From Anthracocystis setariae (lineage: Eukaryota; Basidiomycota; Ustilaginomycetes; Ustilaginales; Ustilaginaceae): DNA of 64,000 nt. Below the pieces are notes generated by a model. That model did no database searches. It was not told the DNA's origin and saw only the letters and a program-made list of their open reading frames with translations. The position numbers were made by a program, and so were the translations under genes. Positions 50,701 to 60,338 of the stretch are shown one piece after another (the first letter of the stretch is position 1; each line of letters starts with the position of its first letter). The stretch is from NCBI GenBank assembly GCA_928724745.1, contig CAKMXJ010000022.1, forward strand, positions 186,001 to 250,000, written 5' to 3'.

Positions 50701-51002
50701 CAGCAGAAGCAGCGTCCTCGATCGAGATCGGCACCGTCGGTACACCTAGCAATTTGGGCGGGACTAGCGTCACCGGAGGCGATAGTGTTATGCTGGATCT
50801 TGCCGGCACGCCCAACTCCATCACCACCACGACCACCAGCAGCACCACCACCACCACCATCGCGCACGACGGTGCCGCGGCTGGTAAAGACAGTGACATC
50901 GGTAGAATGCTCACCAACAGCGGGTCGGGATCCGGGGCTGCCAACAGCGTCAGCATAGACCTCGGCGAGGGGGGGACGCCTCAAGCTGGGAGTTGGTGGT
51001 AA
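47721..51002 (+). CDS. GATA transcription factor with AreA-type N-terminus and two GATA fingers
   Basis: The protein is 1093 aa from Met 47721 (MAPFVLKVKGNKSFSPF). Near the N-terminus lies the AreA/Nit2-type conserved block (LLRTWRVCTKVAAHLEQGQRLENLSWRLWYLHDLM, split here as LLRTWRVCTKVA ... RLENLSWRLWYLHDLM, about residues 25-60). Two GATA zinc fingers follow: CTNCGATSTPLWRR...CNAC (about 587-612) and CFNCGTYTTPLWRK...CNAC (about 671-696), each C-X2-C-X17/18-C-X2-C with a basic tail; the second tail reads RADVIKKRSRYDE. Linkers are Ser/Pro-rich and the C-terminus is Ser/Thr/Ala-rich. Such factors control nitrogen-catabolite genes; two-finger forms also occur among iron regulators (Urbs1/SreA), but the N-terminal block favours a nitrogen-type (nit2/areA-like) identity. 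The exact orthologue is not settled. Confidence 0.9.
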   Translation: MAPFVLKVKGNKSFSPFSNLHDEDSLLRTWRVCTKVAAHLEQGQRLENLSWRLWYLHDLMVENDDVKSRRDFKKLSKSTGEKLDRDRGRAINELTAPNFRKTDSGEALRQKAIERQKLRALAVAKLQGKFRNGSKQSMKEMQYTFALDPTVNFKQTTVGNKDASNEYAQMQRQSGPVGTTNKFPLNLSPQSSANARNDAMEMSEDSNMDTGMIDSGPTFDQIMASAGLSDLGNVSAGYRLEDIEAAERDLLLNHHIDLNAPLDSLLEGLGNMDDMQMDLTDLGLPVGNLPNFNAPFDQSFGDITASSQNATSASWTGPIRSAGPAKIKQIKRKNTDPKPQKVASELARKKAEELRAFRKLTEQTQRTHIQNSSRPESKEPSPDGSVSSSWSVPGNEAQSEWFNSSLYGNNNGQDLSQSLPDAAHFQLSGYPSIANTQNSMSALQIDTSFPTMQPPPFGARGASVSVPSTPLLAPEAGPFHGADRPVDSLSAPSSPTLRPALGNIGRSGSSPGPTTGKPKAPVKRHSTDAIGADDAPKPKGRGRRSIAGSIAFTAINPDLNKRPDGMPAGSSTPSTAFAGNGHPTQATCTNCGATSTPLWRRDPNDLLLCNACGLYLKLHKTPRPKSLKNHHSHSHSGHITPSATPGGASAPGSRAGSPSRSGSPGAEDMMSCFNCGTYTTPLWRKDDAGHTVCNACGLYLKLHNEHRPVTMRADVIKKRSRYDEKRGRASSAASSRRTSPQPQLAPNSAGGESAGVSSAAEPMSIDKPARAKSNSVTFRLPPSVKGEDSTASTSTSAPGSASMPNASWPSLGVAANNTGGDGGNVAHQLNDAFENAVNRFSTVMTSPASATSNPSSESTTSATQQQFGWNANPAPWPTANSGPPSISNSNSTPTSSTASTTSPPTSGPSATDIQTLSAAFSAHPALAYAVHQAAEKFPAFFAQNPLAATASVAAAAGISNPFGSSPAFAAAMAAAQQAHPNANAGNADVGTTAAAEAASSIEIGTVGTPSNLGGTSVTGGDSVMLDLAGTPNSITTTTTSSTTTTTIAHDGAAAGKDSDIGRMLTNSGSGSGAANSVSIDLGEGGTPQAGSWW

Positions 51003-51110
51003 CCCTCGCGTAAACTTTGGCTGTCCCGTGTCAACGATGTATTTGTATCACCCCCTTCCAACTTGCTTGTTTGTTTGTTTATTTGTCGCCTTTTTTTCTT
51101 TCTTTTTTTC

Positions 51111-52856
51111 TCAGGTGTGCCAGAGTCGGCTGAGTTCGTAGATCCTTCTTGATTTGAGGTCGAAGGTGGTGAGGAGTGGGTCGAAGTTGCGTTGGGTGTT
51201 TTGCGGGTTGGAGCGGTAGCAGAGTTGGAGGTGGGAGGAGGTGGAGGTGGAAGCGTGGGCTGAGAGCGGGAGGGAAGCGGGTTTGTCACGGGGGAGGCCT
51301 GGGCCTAGGCGTTTGGGTTGGGAGATGGTGAGGTTGGATAGGTAGATAACGTCTCCCGGGCGTAGTTGGGTTGGATTGCTACCGCTGGTGTTGGGGAGCG
51401 GGTCTGTGGACCATTCTTTGGCGAGATTCCCCCAAAGGATGACTTTGAGGAGCGATTTTTCGAGCGGGTGTTCGATGAGCGAGAACTCGATGCCGTCGGT
51501 GGTGTTGCTTTCACTCTCGATGAGATGACGAACGCTGCTCATCCTACCATCCATGACGATCAATTCGACACGTTCGGTCTTGCCGTCTCCAGTGTACTCG
51601 CGTGTCATCGCTTCGGTAAACGCTCGAGAAACCCCCTTGATCCCATCCCTCCCCACGCCGACGTTGATCCTGTTGTTTTGATTGGGACTCATCTTGGTGC
51701 TCACGCGGTTGAGCTCGCCAACCTCCTTGACCACGACGAGCAGGTTGACCCTGGAAGACGTGGCACCGGGCGGAGGGGAGGGTCCAGCAGCGGGGAATCG
51801 AACTCCCATTCGCATGCGGTTGGCTGTTGAGAGGAACTGCGCCGGATCAGCAAGGATGCACGAGATTGGAGTGATCGAAGAGAGCGAAAAGTGCAGCGTG
51901 GGTGGTGGAGCGATGGAATGCTCCATCATCGAGCGTTCCGACGAATAGGCCGACAAAGACGAAGCGAGTGACGCGCCAACTGCATTCATACTCGGCAGTG
52001 TATCGTGAAGCGAGTCGTCCCCGGTTGGAGGTCGAGCTGCAACCACGGGGACGGCTTCCTCTTGCGGGTGTGTGTCCATCGAGGCTGATTCGTCGATGGT
52101 GATGGAGAGCATGGTCGGCAAGACGGTGGGGTTGGACGTGTGAGTTGCATGGGTGGGTTGCTTGTTGAAGAATGTGAATCGACATGTTGGCGGTGCAGGA
52201 ATGGGTGGTCTTATTTGCAGAGATGAATCGTCGTCGTCTGGTTCTCCTTGCTCCTCGTTGTCGTTGTCTTCAGCTTGAGTGGTCGATGGAGCAGCTGCGA
52301 TGGCTGGCAAAGCGGCTAGAATCGACCTATCGAAGCAATCCGCATCTTTCGACGCCTCGCCATCCTCGCTATCCGATAGCGTGTCGTCGCCTACGACCAC
52401 ACGGCTTTTATCCACTTCGCCCGGACTGTCGATACCCGCATCCATCGGTTCGGATTGCAGTCCCAAATCCAAATCCTTAGTCTTGCAGCGTTGGACGGCT
52501 AGGTTTCGTTCCGGAGTCTCGATGACGAGTACGGGCGATTCGATCCTGACCCTCTTGGCGAGCCTTGCATCACCACCTCCCGCCACTACCGCTGAGTTCA
52601 AACGCCCCTCTTCCTCGATCTTCTGAGCTTCGGCTTCATATAGATGCAACTCCTCCCAAGCCACCTGCATTGGCGCATCTAGCACTACCGATACCGCTAC
52701 ACTCTCCTCCTCCAATGGCGCGGGACGAGGATCTACCGAGTCTGGAACCTCATCCACCTCCTTCGCTTCTCTTCTTACGTTGAATTGGACTTGAATGCTC
52801 CGACCTGGGAAGTGCGAAAGCGTGCGTGGCGGGAGAAAGACTAAGCTCCCTCGCAT
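51111..52856 (-). CDS. Unknown protein with OB-fold-like C-terminal region
   Basis: This 581-aa protein converges with the GATA gene; the stops are about 110 bp apart. The N-terminal two thirds are acidic and low-complexity. From about residue 380 the pattern VNLLVVVKEVGELN, VELIVMDGRM, LLKVILWGNLAKEW, GDVIYLSNLTISQPKRLG, LQLCYRSN is typical of strands of an OB-fold as in RPA-like single-strand DNA binding proteins (hydrophobic strand, LWG/LA-W signature, then GDVI). The family is not recognised. A role in telomere, replication or repair complexes is a guess from the fold only. The start at 52856 is the first Met; a later start would remove only disordered sequence. Confidence 0.68.
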   Translation of the reverse strand: MRGSLVFLPPRTLSHFPGRSIQVQFNVRREAKEVDEVPDSVDPRPAPLEEESVAVSVVLDAPMQVAWEELHLYEAEAQKIEEEGRLNSAVVAGGGDARLAKRVRIESPVLVIETPERNLAVQRCKTKDLDLGLQSEPMDAGIDSPGEVDKSRVVVGDDTLSDSEDGEASKDADCFDRSILAALPAIAAAPSTTQAEDNDNEEQGEPDDDDSSLQIRPPIPAPPTCRFTFFNKQPTHATHTSNPTVLPTMLSITIDESASMDTHPQEEAVPVVAARPPTGDDSLHDTLPSMNAVGASLASSLSAYSSERSMMEHSIAPPPTLHFSLSSITPISCILADPAQFLSTANRMRMGVRFPAAGPSPPPGATSSRVNLLVVVKEVGELNRVSTKMSPNQNNRINVGVGRDGIKGVSRAFTEAMTREYTGDGKTERVELIVMDGRMSSVRHLIESESNTTDGIEFSLIEHPLEKSLLKVILWGNLAKEWSTDPLPNTSGSNPTQLRPGDVIYLSNLTISQPKRLGPGLPRDKPASLPLSAHASTSTSSHLQLCYRSNPQNTQRNFDPLLTTFDLKSRRIYELSRLWHT

Positions 52857-53327
52857 ATTTACTGTAAGCGGTGGTGGTGGTTATGGTGGTAGTGGTGGCC
52901 GCCGTCGCACTACATCGCCGGATGATGGCCGGGAAGAGGGCGCGCAAGGGCGAGTAGTGTTACCGCCACTTGCGGGGAATTCATTTTCTCCGCCCACACA
53001 CCTCCACCTCTTTTTTGGCCGCACACAACTACCACCATCATCATACTTTCAGAGGGTTCATCCACTCCAGCACACTCCCTAACTCAATCAAACCCACTCT
53101 TTCAACGCCCGCTACCTCCACCACCAACACCGTACCGGGAATCAACCCACACACCAATGAAACTCACCTACGTCCACTACCCCCTAACCTCATCTTCGTC
53201 CTCACAACCAATCACACACGCTCGATGGCCGCAACGATAGCTGAACTGGACCCAATGCGATGAATGAACCCAAAATCTAACCGTAAAGTCATCTAGTAAC
53301 ATACTACTGTTAATGTTCTCGTCAATT
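52857..53327. other. Intergenic region between two minus-strand genes
   Basis: 470 bp with GGTGGT/ACCACC-rich sequence near 52865-52905. It should hold the promoter of the OB-fold-like gene and the 3' UTR of the next gene. No gene is seen. Confidence 0.55.
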
Positions 53328-56300
53328 TCATTCCCTATCCATCCTCCTGGCTTCACCTTCACGTCTTTCGAAGTTTGCCATCTGCTGTCCACTTGTCGGC
53401 TTCATAAGTTCATACCGCTTCCCCGTTCCATCCCCCCACTCCTCCTCCTTCGGCACCTCGACCAGCTTGAGATACAAGTAGAGCTGCTTCCTATCCATCT
53501 TGACCACCACTGGATGCAACGACAACCACTGCAGCGATCGCATTCTAAACCTCTGCCACACCGTATCCGTCTTGTACCCGTCCAACCGCTGCTCCCATCG
53601 ATACGCGGTTCGCACAATGACAGAGTCCGTCGAATACGCAGTGCCGCCGCCAGTGTAGTGCGACGGTGTGCCCGACGTGTGGTGCGCTGGCTTCTCCCAC
53701 CACTTTTCGCCTTCGCCCTCGCCTATCGCCTTGCGCACCGACCCGATGGATGGGTTGTTTAAGATCGAAGAAGACGACAGCTGCTCGTCGCCGTCGACGG
53801 ATGAAAAGTTACGCCGGTTGGTTTCGGTTGGCGAGTGGCCTAGTCCCACTTTGATGGTGGCAGCTCGACGGATGTGTGATTCGAGCGTGTCGCCAAAACG
53901 GTGACGTACATTTGTCCATCCGTGGCCCCCCTTGTTGCTTGCAAAAACGATTTCGTTGAGGCAGAAGTAGATGCGGTTCAGCAAACCTCGATTGAAAGGT
54001 CCACCGCTCGCCCCGTTCTTCTTCCACAATCCGCGTTTCGCCAGGAACCTCTCCAGCGCCTCTCTCGGCATGGGTCGGTAAGCGATCGATGTCGGATACT
54101 GTGGCGAAAAGCTTCGTCGGAACTTGCGCAAAAGTTTGTAGTCGTTGCTGTTGAGTCGCCAGATCTCATCGAACAAGATCCACCAGAACCGATGCACTGG
54201 CGATCGGTTGATCGCTGCCAGACGCTCGTACATCAGCGTGACGCACCCCTCGTACAAGATCGGCAGGTTGCGCATGCTCCTGCCACACCCCGTCTCTACC
54301 AACGCCATTCGCAAGCCGTACGGACTCAAACCGTCGTTATCAAAGACATCCGTGAGGAACGAGTACGGAAGAACTCGCTCCTTCCACCTTGCTTCCCTCT
54401 CGAAATCACGTCTGTACCTGCGAAGGAGTTTCTCCACCAACGGCGCCCTTTGCAAAATCAGCCCCTCGTTCTCCTTGAAGAACCTAGCCAGAGTCGAGTT
54501 CATCTCAAAATCTTCAGTGAGACCGAACGCCCTCGAGCCACTGATGTGTAGCTCCCTCTTCTTTGTCTTGATCTTACCGCTCCCGTTCTTCATCTTGCCC
54601 TCTTCGTACACGATGATCACTTCGAATCCAGAGCTGAAGTTGTAGCCAGCCCAGTCGAATTCGTTGCGCCGTTCGATCCTGATGACTCCCTCAGTGTATG
54701 AGATCGGCGTTGCAAGCACATACTCGGAAAGACCGTTCGTCCCAGGGAGAGCACCGAATCTCGGCAAAGTTCGCCGCTGCTCCGACATTCGCCCGATCAT
54801 CTTGTCGACGAAAGGCATGCCGGTCGTTGAATCTCCGACCTGGACATTGTCCGTAAACGGGCAAAACACTTTCTGACCCTCCAACGAGCGCAATGTCCGA
54901 CGAACCATCTTCTTGCCAATGATCCTGGGATCCGAATTCTGCTCGATGAAGGCCTCGAACTCTGCAGTCCGAGTGAGTGACACGCTGTGCGAACTACCCT
55001 CGTCGTATCGAATGACTAACGTCGGAGGGAAAGGAACCATGAAAGCCTTGCCGAAGAACGACATGACACCGGATGGATACGGCGGCTCGAGCGGTCGCCA
55101 ATACGCATCAAGACCGGCATAATCTCGCTGAATCGTGCGAATGAGCTTTTGCCGATAAATGCCCTCGGCTTTGCGACTATGATCGATTTCGCGTCGATAG
55201 GCTTCGATACCAATATGCTTGAGGATCTTGAGGTTTTCAATGTGCCTTTCGGCGACCGAGCCTTGAAAGTCGATCAAGTACGGTGGCCAGTGATCTTCTT
55301 CCGACATGGAGAACGCGATCGTTTGATCGAGCGGCATGTGATACTCGCGGCCACACAAGATCAGAATCGACAGCGTCTCTTCCCATACACGGCGCTTGAT
55401 GTGTTTGGAGATGTCGAGGACCGGCGAGAACACATCGATGGTGTAGTCGACCCGTTTCTGCCATCGCTTGACTTGATGGGCAACGAATGACATTCCGATG
55501 AGCGCAAAGTAGATGTTGCCTCCGTACGTAAAGGCTTGGATGCCATAAAGCACTGTCGTGTTGTAGACCGTCGAACCATCGACGTTGAGTGCCACAAGCA
55601 GGCCGATGGCGGCCGTCAGCACATAGCCGATACGCGACACCAATTCCGATCGATTGCCGCTCTTGTCGACGAACGGCTTGATCCACAGATGAATGCCCAG
55701 CAACGCCGACATGATCACGATCAGTGTCACCTGTTGCGCAACCAGCATGGTCCTGGTTGGAAACGAACGGAAGAGGCAATTGTCCTTGGCGAGGACTCCG
55801 ATGATGACCAAGTTGGTCAGCTTGAACAGCAGAATATAGAGCGGCTTGTAATAGCCCCATTTGCGGTGATACGAATTGTAGAGAAAGTTGAACGGTGATT
55901 TGTCTCGATTGAGAAGGCGATGATAGTAGATCTGCATCTCTTGCTCGCTTCGTTTCTCTCCGAGTTCGTTGTAGGGGCTGACGCGAGGCAGCATCTCCTT
56001 GATCGACATCATGAGTCGATAAGGATACCACAATGTATAGAACATGATGGTGAGGACCGCCAAGGGAAGGATGACCCAAGCCCAGTTGAAGGCATCTTTG
56101 CGCATAGTCGTCGTGTAGCAGAAATCGAGCGGCTTACGCCAGATGTCCGGATCGCCTGTCAACAAGTCTGGATAGGCCTGGTCGAGACCGCCCGTATACG
56201 GATCTGGAACTGGCCAGAAATCGCTCGACCACACCAGCGCATCGACCGCCACTTTGCTAAGTGGCAGATACATGAGACCGAGGACGAAGACCAAACAAGT

Positions 56301-58922
56301 GTTGGCGAATCGAGTTCCTCGAGACGCGCTCTTGTAGATCCAGCCTTGTGAGTCAAATCCTTCGACATGCTTGTTGGGGTTGTGAGCGGCTGTCATGCGC
56401 CAGAAATGCCAGAGACACGTGCCGGTAACGACGACCCAAGCGCCGAAAAAGATGACGGCATAGCCAAAGACCGAGACGAAGTCAAAGCCAAGCAGGGCGG
56501 GAAGCGTCTGCAGCACAAACTTGAAGAACTTGCCTGAGGTCGAAGAGGGATCACTGCTCTGAAAATAGCGCTGGAAATGAAGCTGGATGGTCATCATTTG
56601 GAACAGATCGCGCAAGGTCTCGAGGCGAAGAATGCCTGCAGCAAAAGTACTGCCTTCAACACCGATGACCATATCAAAGATGATACCGAGCCACCGCACA
56701 GCCCAGATACCTCCCGGAGGTTTGCGTGGACCGATGGCGTTGGACTTGAGCTCGTCAAGGCTGTTGTCTTTGAGAAGCATGAGAGGCGGGAACATCTCTC
56801 TGCGCGTGACCGGATTGGAGCGGGTGGAGAATTTGCTCGAGACACCTTCGTCTGGTGGATCGGTGACGGCACTGTTTCGAGTGCCGCTTTGCTGGCTGGC
56901 GGTGAGACGAGAGTAGATGCGGCTGGCGACCTTTTCAGCTTCGAGAGCATCTTCAGCCACCAAGGTAGCATCGTCATCACTTTCGGTGTCGATGGCTTCC
57001 TTGGCATCGGTTGCAGAGCGACCGTGTCCGTAACGCTCAGCCTCCTGATCTTGAAGCTTCTTTTCGCAGTCGTCACTCCACTGGAGGAGGGGATCGAATT
57101 CCTCCGAGCTGGACTTTTTGCTGCCTTTTCTCTTGGAGCGCTTGGACGAGTTGGAAGTGGCTGAGGAATGAAATAGCTGTTTGGCCAACGGCGCTGCTTT
57201 TCGATGCCGGATCGAACTGTTGTTTCTCGAGCTGGAGCGGGAGTCGATGCTGGACGAGTAGAGGGAAGCTGGACAGTTGATCTGACCTCCGGCGATCTCA
57301 AGCTGGGCCAGCCTTGAGCTGAGCTTGGAACCAGTTCGGTGCTTGCGTAAATGAGAAGTGCTCGGGCTCGGGCTTGCACCTTGGACGAAAGGCACGGACT
57401 GAGCCGCGGTCTCGATAGTCACATCATCGTCGAGCTCAAAAAGCTCGATCTCCTGTTCGGTGCAGACGGTGCGGGAATTGGAGAAGAGGGGCTCGCCAAA
57501 GATGATAGGATTTCTGAGGTATTCTTCGAGCGCAGGCAGGTGAATTGGGGCGGCATCGCGCTTGAAGACGTCGTCGGCTGGGATGGGGAGCGTCTCGGCC
57601 TCGAGTTCGGAGCCCCGAATGTTGCTGACGATCTTTTCCATCACTTGAGACTTCCATTGGCCAGCTTGGGCTGCGGTGGAGGGGCTGATCTGGCCTTGGT
57701 TTGCGTAGGGCAAGTATGGCAGCAGTGGGATGCTGCCCGGGTCCTCTGACGACCAAAAGCCCTGAGATGAGGCTACGGTGGCGCGGGCAGGCGAATCAGT
57801 GAGATGAGAGCTGGAACGCTCAGGTATGGGAGCGACATGCTCAGGGATAGTGCGCCTGAACGAGGATGGAAGGTATTTCTGCGAGTCGAGCTGTACTTTG
57901 GCGTCGAGATCAAAAATGGGGGCGGAAGGCTTTGCGGAAGCATGGTGACGATTCTTGGTTGCCAGTTGCTCTGATGAAGTTTGGAGCTTCAACGATGGCC
58001 TCGAGGAATGCTTTCTCGGCAGTTGCGGACGCGACGTACTCTCGACTGCTGTGACGTCGAAACTAATGGAGGGCTGAGTACCATATGTTGCCAACGAAGA
58101 AGCTTGCAGGGAGGAGGGCTGTTTCGTAGCGTCGCGTCGTGGAGGTTGGGCTTGCTGGGAATTGCTGGAAGGAACCAGAACGGCGAGACGATCGGCGAGG
58201 TCGTCGGGAGAGGGGATGCTGTCATCGTGGAGGATGGGCTTCGGTTTGACAGTAGGATGGTTGTCGAGCATCGACTGCGGTGAAGTGGTGGTGCGATCCG
58301 ATACAGGCGGGAGAGCCGGAGGCGATGCGAGCGGCAAAGGAGCTGGGAGGGTGACTGTGTCTCGGCCTGAGAGCGGCGATGCGGATGAGGGGATTGTGTG
58401 GGTCGGCTGGACCGAACGCAGAGCTACAAGGTGGCGTGCGGGGCTTGCTCTTGCCGGAATGATGGGAAGGAAATTTGGCTTGGGAGAACGCGGAGAAGAA
58501 GAAGCTGCTGCTGCTGCTGCTGGCTGGGAAATGTCTTGTGATAGTGGAGCTCTGCGAGTGCGAGCGTTGGAAACACCGTACTTTGGTGTCCAGTCGAGAG
58601 GCCCAAGCGTTCCATTGACGGCGTTGACGGGATCAGCAAGAAGAGCTCGAAGTGCTGGAACGGGAATCGAAGCCAGCTGGCTGGGTTCGGCTGTGACGAA
58701 CGAAGCTACATCGGATGTAGCAGCCAAAGTGGATATGGTGGGCGAGGGAGAGGATGGTGATGGTGATGGCGACGGACCAGGTTGGCTCTCCCATTTGGAC
58801 ACGAGCTGCTGAACGCTAGCAGATCGAGGTGCACTGAGCGACCAGCTTGTCGGTCTTGGTGATGAGCTCGGTTTGGGTTCGTCGACGGCCAAGCCTCGAG
58901 CCGACTGCGTCGGTGGCGGCAT
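53328..58922 (-). CDS. Large multi-pass membrane protein of unknown function
   Basis: This 1864-aa protein starts at Met 58922 (MPPPTQSARGLAVDEP). The first ~700 residues are Ser/Pro-rich and disordered. From about 735 to 1165 there are 8-9 hydrophobic segments, among them VSVFGYAVIFFGAWVVVTG, NTCLVFVLGLMYLPL, WAWVILPLAVLTIMFYTLW, TLIVIMSALLGIHLWI, IGYVLTAAIGLLVALNV and YGGNIYFALIGMSFVAH. The remaining ~700 residues are soluble and well ordered in composition (for example RRTLRSLEGQKVFCPF, RFFKENEGLILQRAPLVEKL), ending in a charged tail. I recognise no family. A transport, channel or lipid-related role is possible from topology alone. Confidence 0.82.
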   Translation of the reverse strand: MPPPTQSARGLAVDEPKPSSSPRPTSWSLSAPRSASVQQLVSKWESQPGPSPSPSPSSPSPTISTLAATSDVASFVTAEPSQLASIPVPALRALLADPVNAVNGTLGPLDWTPKYGVSNARTRRAPLSQDISQPAAAAAASSSPRSPKPNFLPIIPARASPARHLVALRSVQPTHTIPSSASPLSGRDTVTLPAPLPLASPPALPPVSDRTTTSPQSMLDNHPTVKPKPILHDDSIPSPDDLADRLAVLVPSSNSQQAQPPRRDATKQPSSLQASSLATYGTQPSISFDVTAVESTSRPQLPRKHSSRPSLKLQTSSEQLATKNRHHASAKPSAPIFDLDAKVQLDSQKYLPSSFRRTIPEHVAPIPERSSSHLTDSPARATVASSQGFWSSEDPGSIPLLPYLPYANQGQISPSTAAQAGQWKSQVMEKIVSNIRGSELEAETLPIPADDVFKRDAAPIHLPALEEYLRNPIIFGEPLFSNSRTVCTEQEIELFELDDDVTIETAAQSVPFVQGASPSPSTSHLRKHRTGSKLSSRLAQLEIAGGQINCPASLYSSSIDSRSSSRNNSSIRHRKAAPLAKQLFHSSATSNSSKRSKRKGSKKSSSEEFDPLLQWSDDCEKKLQDQEAERYGHGRSATDAKEAIDTESDDDATLVAEDALEAEKVASRIYSRLTASQQSGTRNSAVTDPPDEGVSSKFSTRSNPVTRREMFPPLMLLKDNSLDELKSNAIGPRKPPGGIWAVRWLGIIFDMVIGVEGSTFAAGILRLETLRDLFQMMTIQLHFQRYFQSSDPSSTSGKFFKFVLQTLPALLGFDFVSVFGYAVIFFGAWVVVTGTCLWHFWRMTAAHNPNKHVEGFDSQGWIYKSASRGTRFANTCLVFVLGLMYLPLSKVAVDALVWSSDFWPVPDPYTGGLDQAYPDLLTGDPDIWRKPLDFCYTTTMRKDAFNWAWVILPLAVLTIMFYTLWYPYRLMMSIKEMLPRVSPYNELGEKRSEQEMQIYYHRLLNRDKSPFNFLYNSYHRKWGYYKPLYILLFKLTNLVIIGVLAKDNCLFRSFPTRTMLVAQQVTLIVIMSALLGIHLWIKPFVDKSGNRSELVSRIGYVLTAAIGLLVALNVDGSTVYNTTVLYGIQAFTYGGNIYFALIGMSFVAHQVKRWQKRVDYTIDVFSPVLDISKHIKRRVWEETLSILILCGREYHMPLDQTIAFSMSEEDHWPPYLIDFQGSVAERHIENLKILKHIGIEAYRREIDHSRKAEGIYRQKLIRTIQRDYAGLDAYWRPLEPPYPSGVMSFFGKAFMVPFPPTLVIRYDEGSSHSVSLTRTAEFEAFIEQNSDPRIIGKKMVRRTLRSLEGQKVFCPFTDNVQVGDSTTGMPFVDKMIGRMSEQRRTLPRFGALPGTNGLSEYVLATPISYTEGVIRIERRNEFDWAGYNFSSGFEVIIVYEEGKMKNGSGKIKTKKRELHISGSRAFGLTEDFEMNSTLARFFKENEGLILQRAPLVEKLLRRYRRDFEREARWKERVLPYSFLTDVFDNDGLSPYGLRMALVETGCGRSMRNLPILYEGCVTLMYERLAAINRSPVHRFWWILFDEIWRLNSNDYKLLRKFRRSFSPQYPTSIAYRPMPREALERFLAKRGLWKKNGASGGPFNRGLLNRIYFCLNEIVFASNKGGHGWTNVRHRFGDTLESHIRRAATIKVGLGHSPTETNRRNFSSVDGDEQLSSSSILNNPSIGSVRKAIGEGEGEKWWEKPAHHTSGTPSHYTGGGTAYSTDSVIVRTAYRWEQRLDGYKTDTVWQRFRMRSLQWLSLHPVVVKMDRKQLYLYLKLVEVPKEEEWGDGTGKRYELMKPTSGQQMANFERREGEARRMDRE

Positions 58923-60338
58923 GGCTGAGGAAGACGCGGTGCTTCCGAAGGCGAACGGTCGTAATCACAACATTGGGTAGCGGGGTAAAAAGGGATGTGA
59001 TGTATTGAAATGAAGGAGGAGGAGGGGGAGGGAGTTGGTGGTGGTGGTGGCAGCAATGGAGGGAAGGGCGGAAGGGCACAGAGGAGCGGAGGGAGCGGAG
59101 GGAGCCGATGAGTAGGAGGCAAGCATGAACGAGCTGGGCGATCTGAATCAAAATTGGAATCGCATGTTCCGATGCTGGATTGGTTAGCGCCAGACCCAAC
59201 AGGAGTCCGGGGACTGCGGAGGCTGCCAGGATGATTAAAACCAACCTCTCCGCTTCGTGTCTTTGCTAAAGGGGCTCTGGACAAACCCAACCAACCAAGG
59301 CTGTCAGGGCTGCAAAACACTGGCTAGACGTTGACATACAAAACACCCACATCTACAGTACTGTACAGTCTATTGTCAAAAGGAGAAACGCGGGGACAAA
59401 GCTCGAAGTCATCCATCCTTGTGAATCGGTCGCTTGACCTAGTTGGGACTAGACCATTTCATTGCTGTTCGGTCAACTCGATACTTGGTTGCTGAGATCG
59501 TGACAGCTTTTGGAAAAGCTTGGGCAAGCCATGCAAGCCAGCATGATTGCTATTAAACGGCTGCTGGGCGCTTGAAACACCGAGCATCGCTGAGTGAGCC
59601 ACGCCTAGCGAACCGTACTGTATACGGTACTCTGTCGATGTAGGAAAAGCCGTCTTCTTGTCTTGTCTCAGCTCAGGGGCTAAGTGTCGATTCGAGCGCT
59701 AAAAGGAGTACGACGCGCCGCAAATCGCGTGCCACGCAAACAACAACAAAAAAAAAGATAAACACATGATCAACAACATTCCACCCTCGGGAGGAACTGC
59801 AGACTGCTTGCAGAAGTACTGTAGTCTCCTGTGTGGAAATTTTCCAATTATTATTATTGTTTGGTGTTGTTCTGTTTTCGCTTTACTCCTCCACTTTGCT
59901 CTTTGAAGCGCCACACTTTGCGATGCGGATGCGATTTTGAAGCTAAGTTGTGTATCGCAACAGCTTAACAAATACCATTTTTATTGCGTGTGGAGGCACT
60001 GCACCTATTAAATAAATGTAGAAAATGACGTCTTCCGCAGCAGTTGGTTTTCTGGCACGCTGTGGGGCCGACCAAGACACTGTGCAAGTGCCTGGATATC
60101 GTTGGACTCAGCCAAGCCGCTTGGACCCTGAAGCCAGTGCAGATGGCACAAGTGTAGAGCACAAGTGTAGTGCACAGAACAGCCAGAGTGGGGCGACGAC
60201 AAGGCGGCAACCGCTGAACCAGCCCATCCCCTTTGTTGCTTGCAACTTGACCTTGACCTTCTTGATTCTCAACTACCATCCAAACCACCTGCCCTTTGTC
60301 CATCACAAAGCTTGCATCCTCTTAACCCTTTCGCAACC
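58923..60338. other. Divergent intergenic region
   Basis: 1.4 kb between divergent starts, so it should contain two promoters. It shows a (GGA)n/(GGT)n run at 59010-59060, and TACAGTACTGTACA (59354-59367) and GTACTGTATAC (59615-59625) elements. No gene is supported. Confidence 0.6.
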
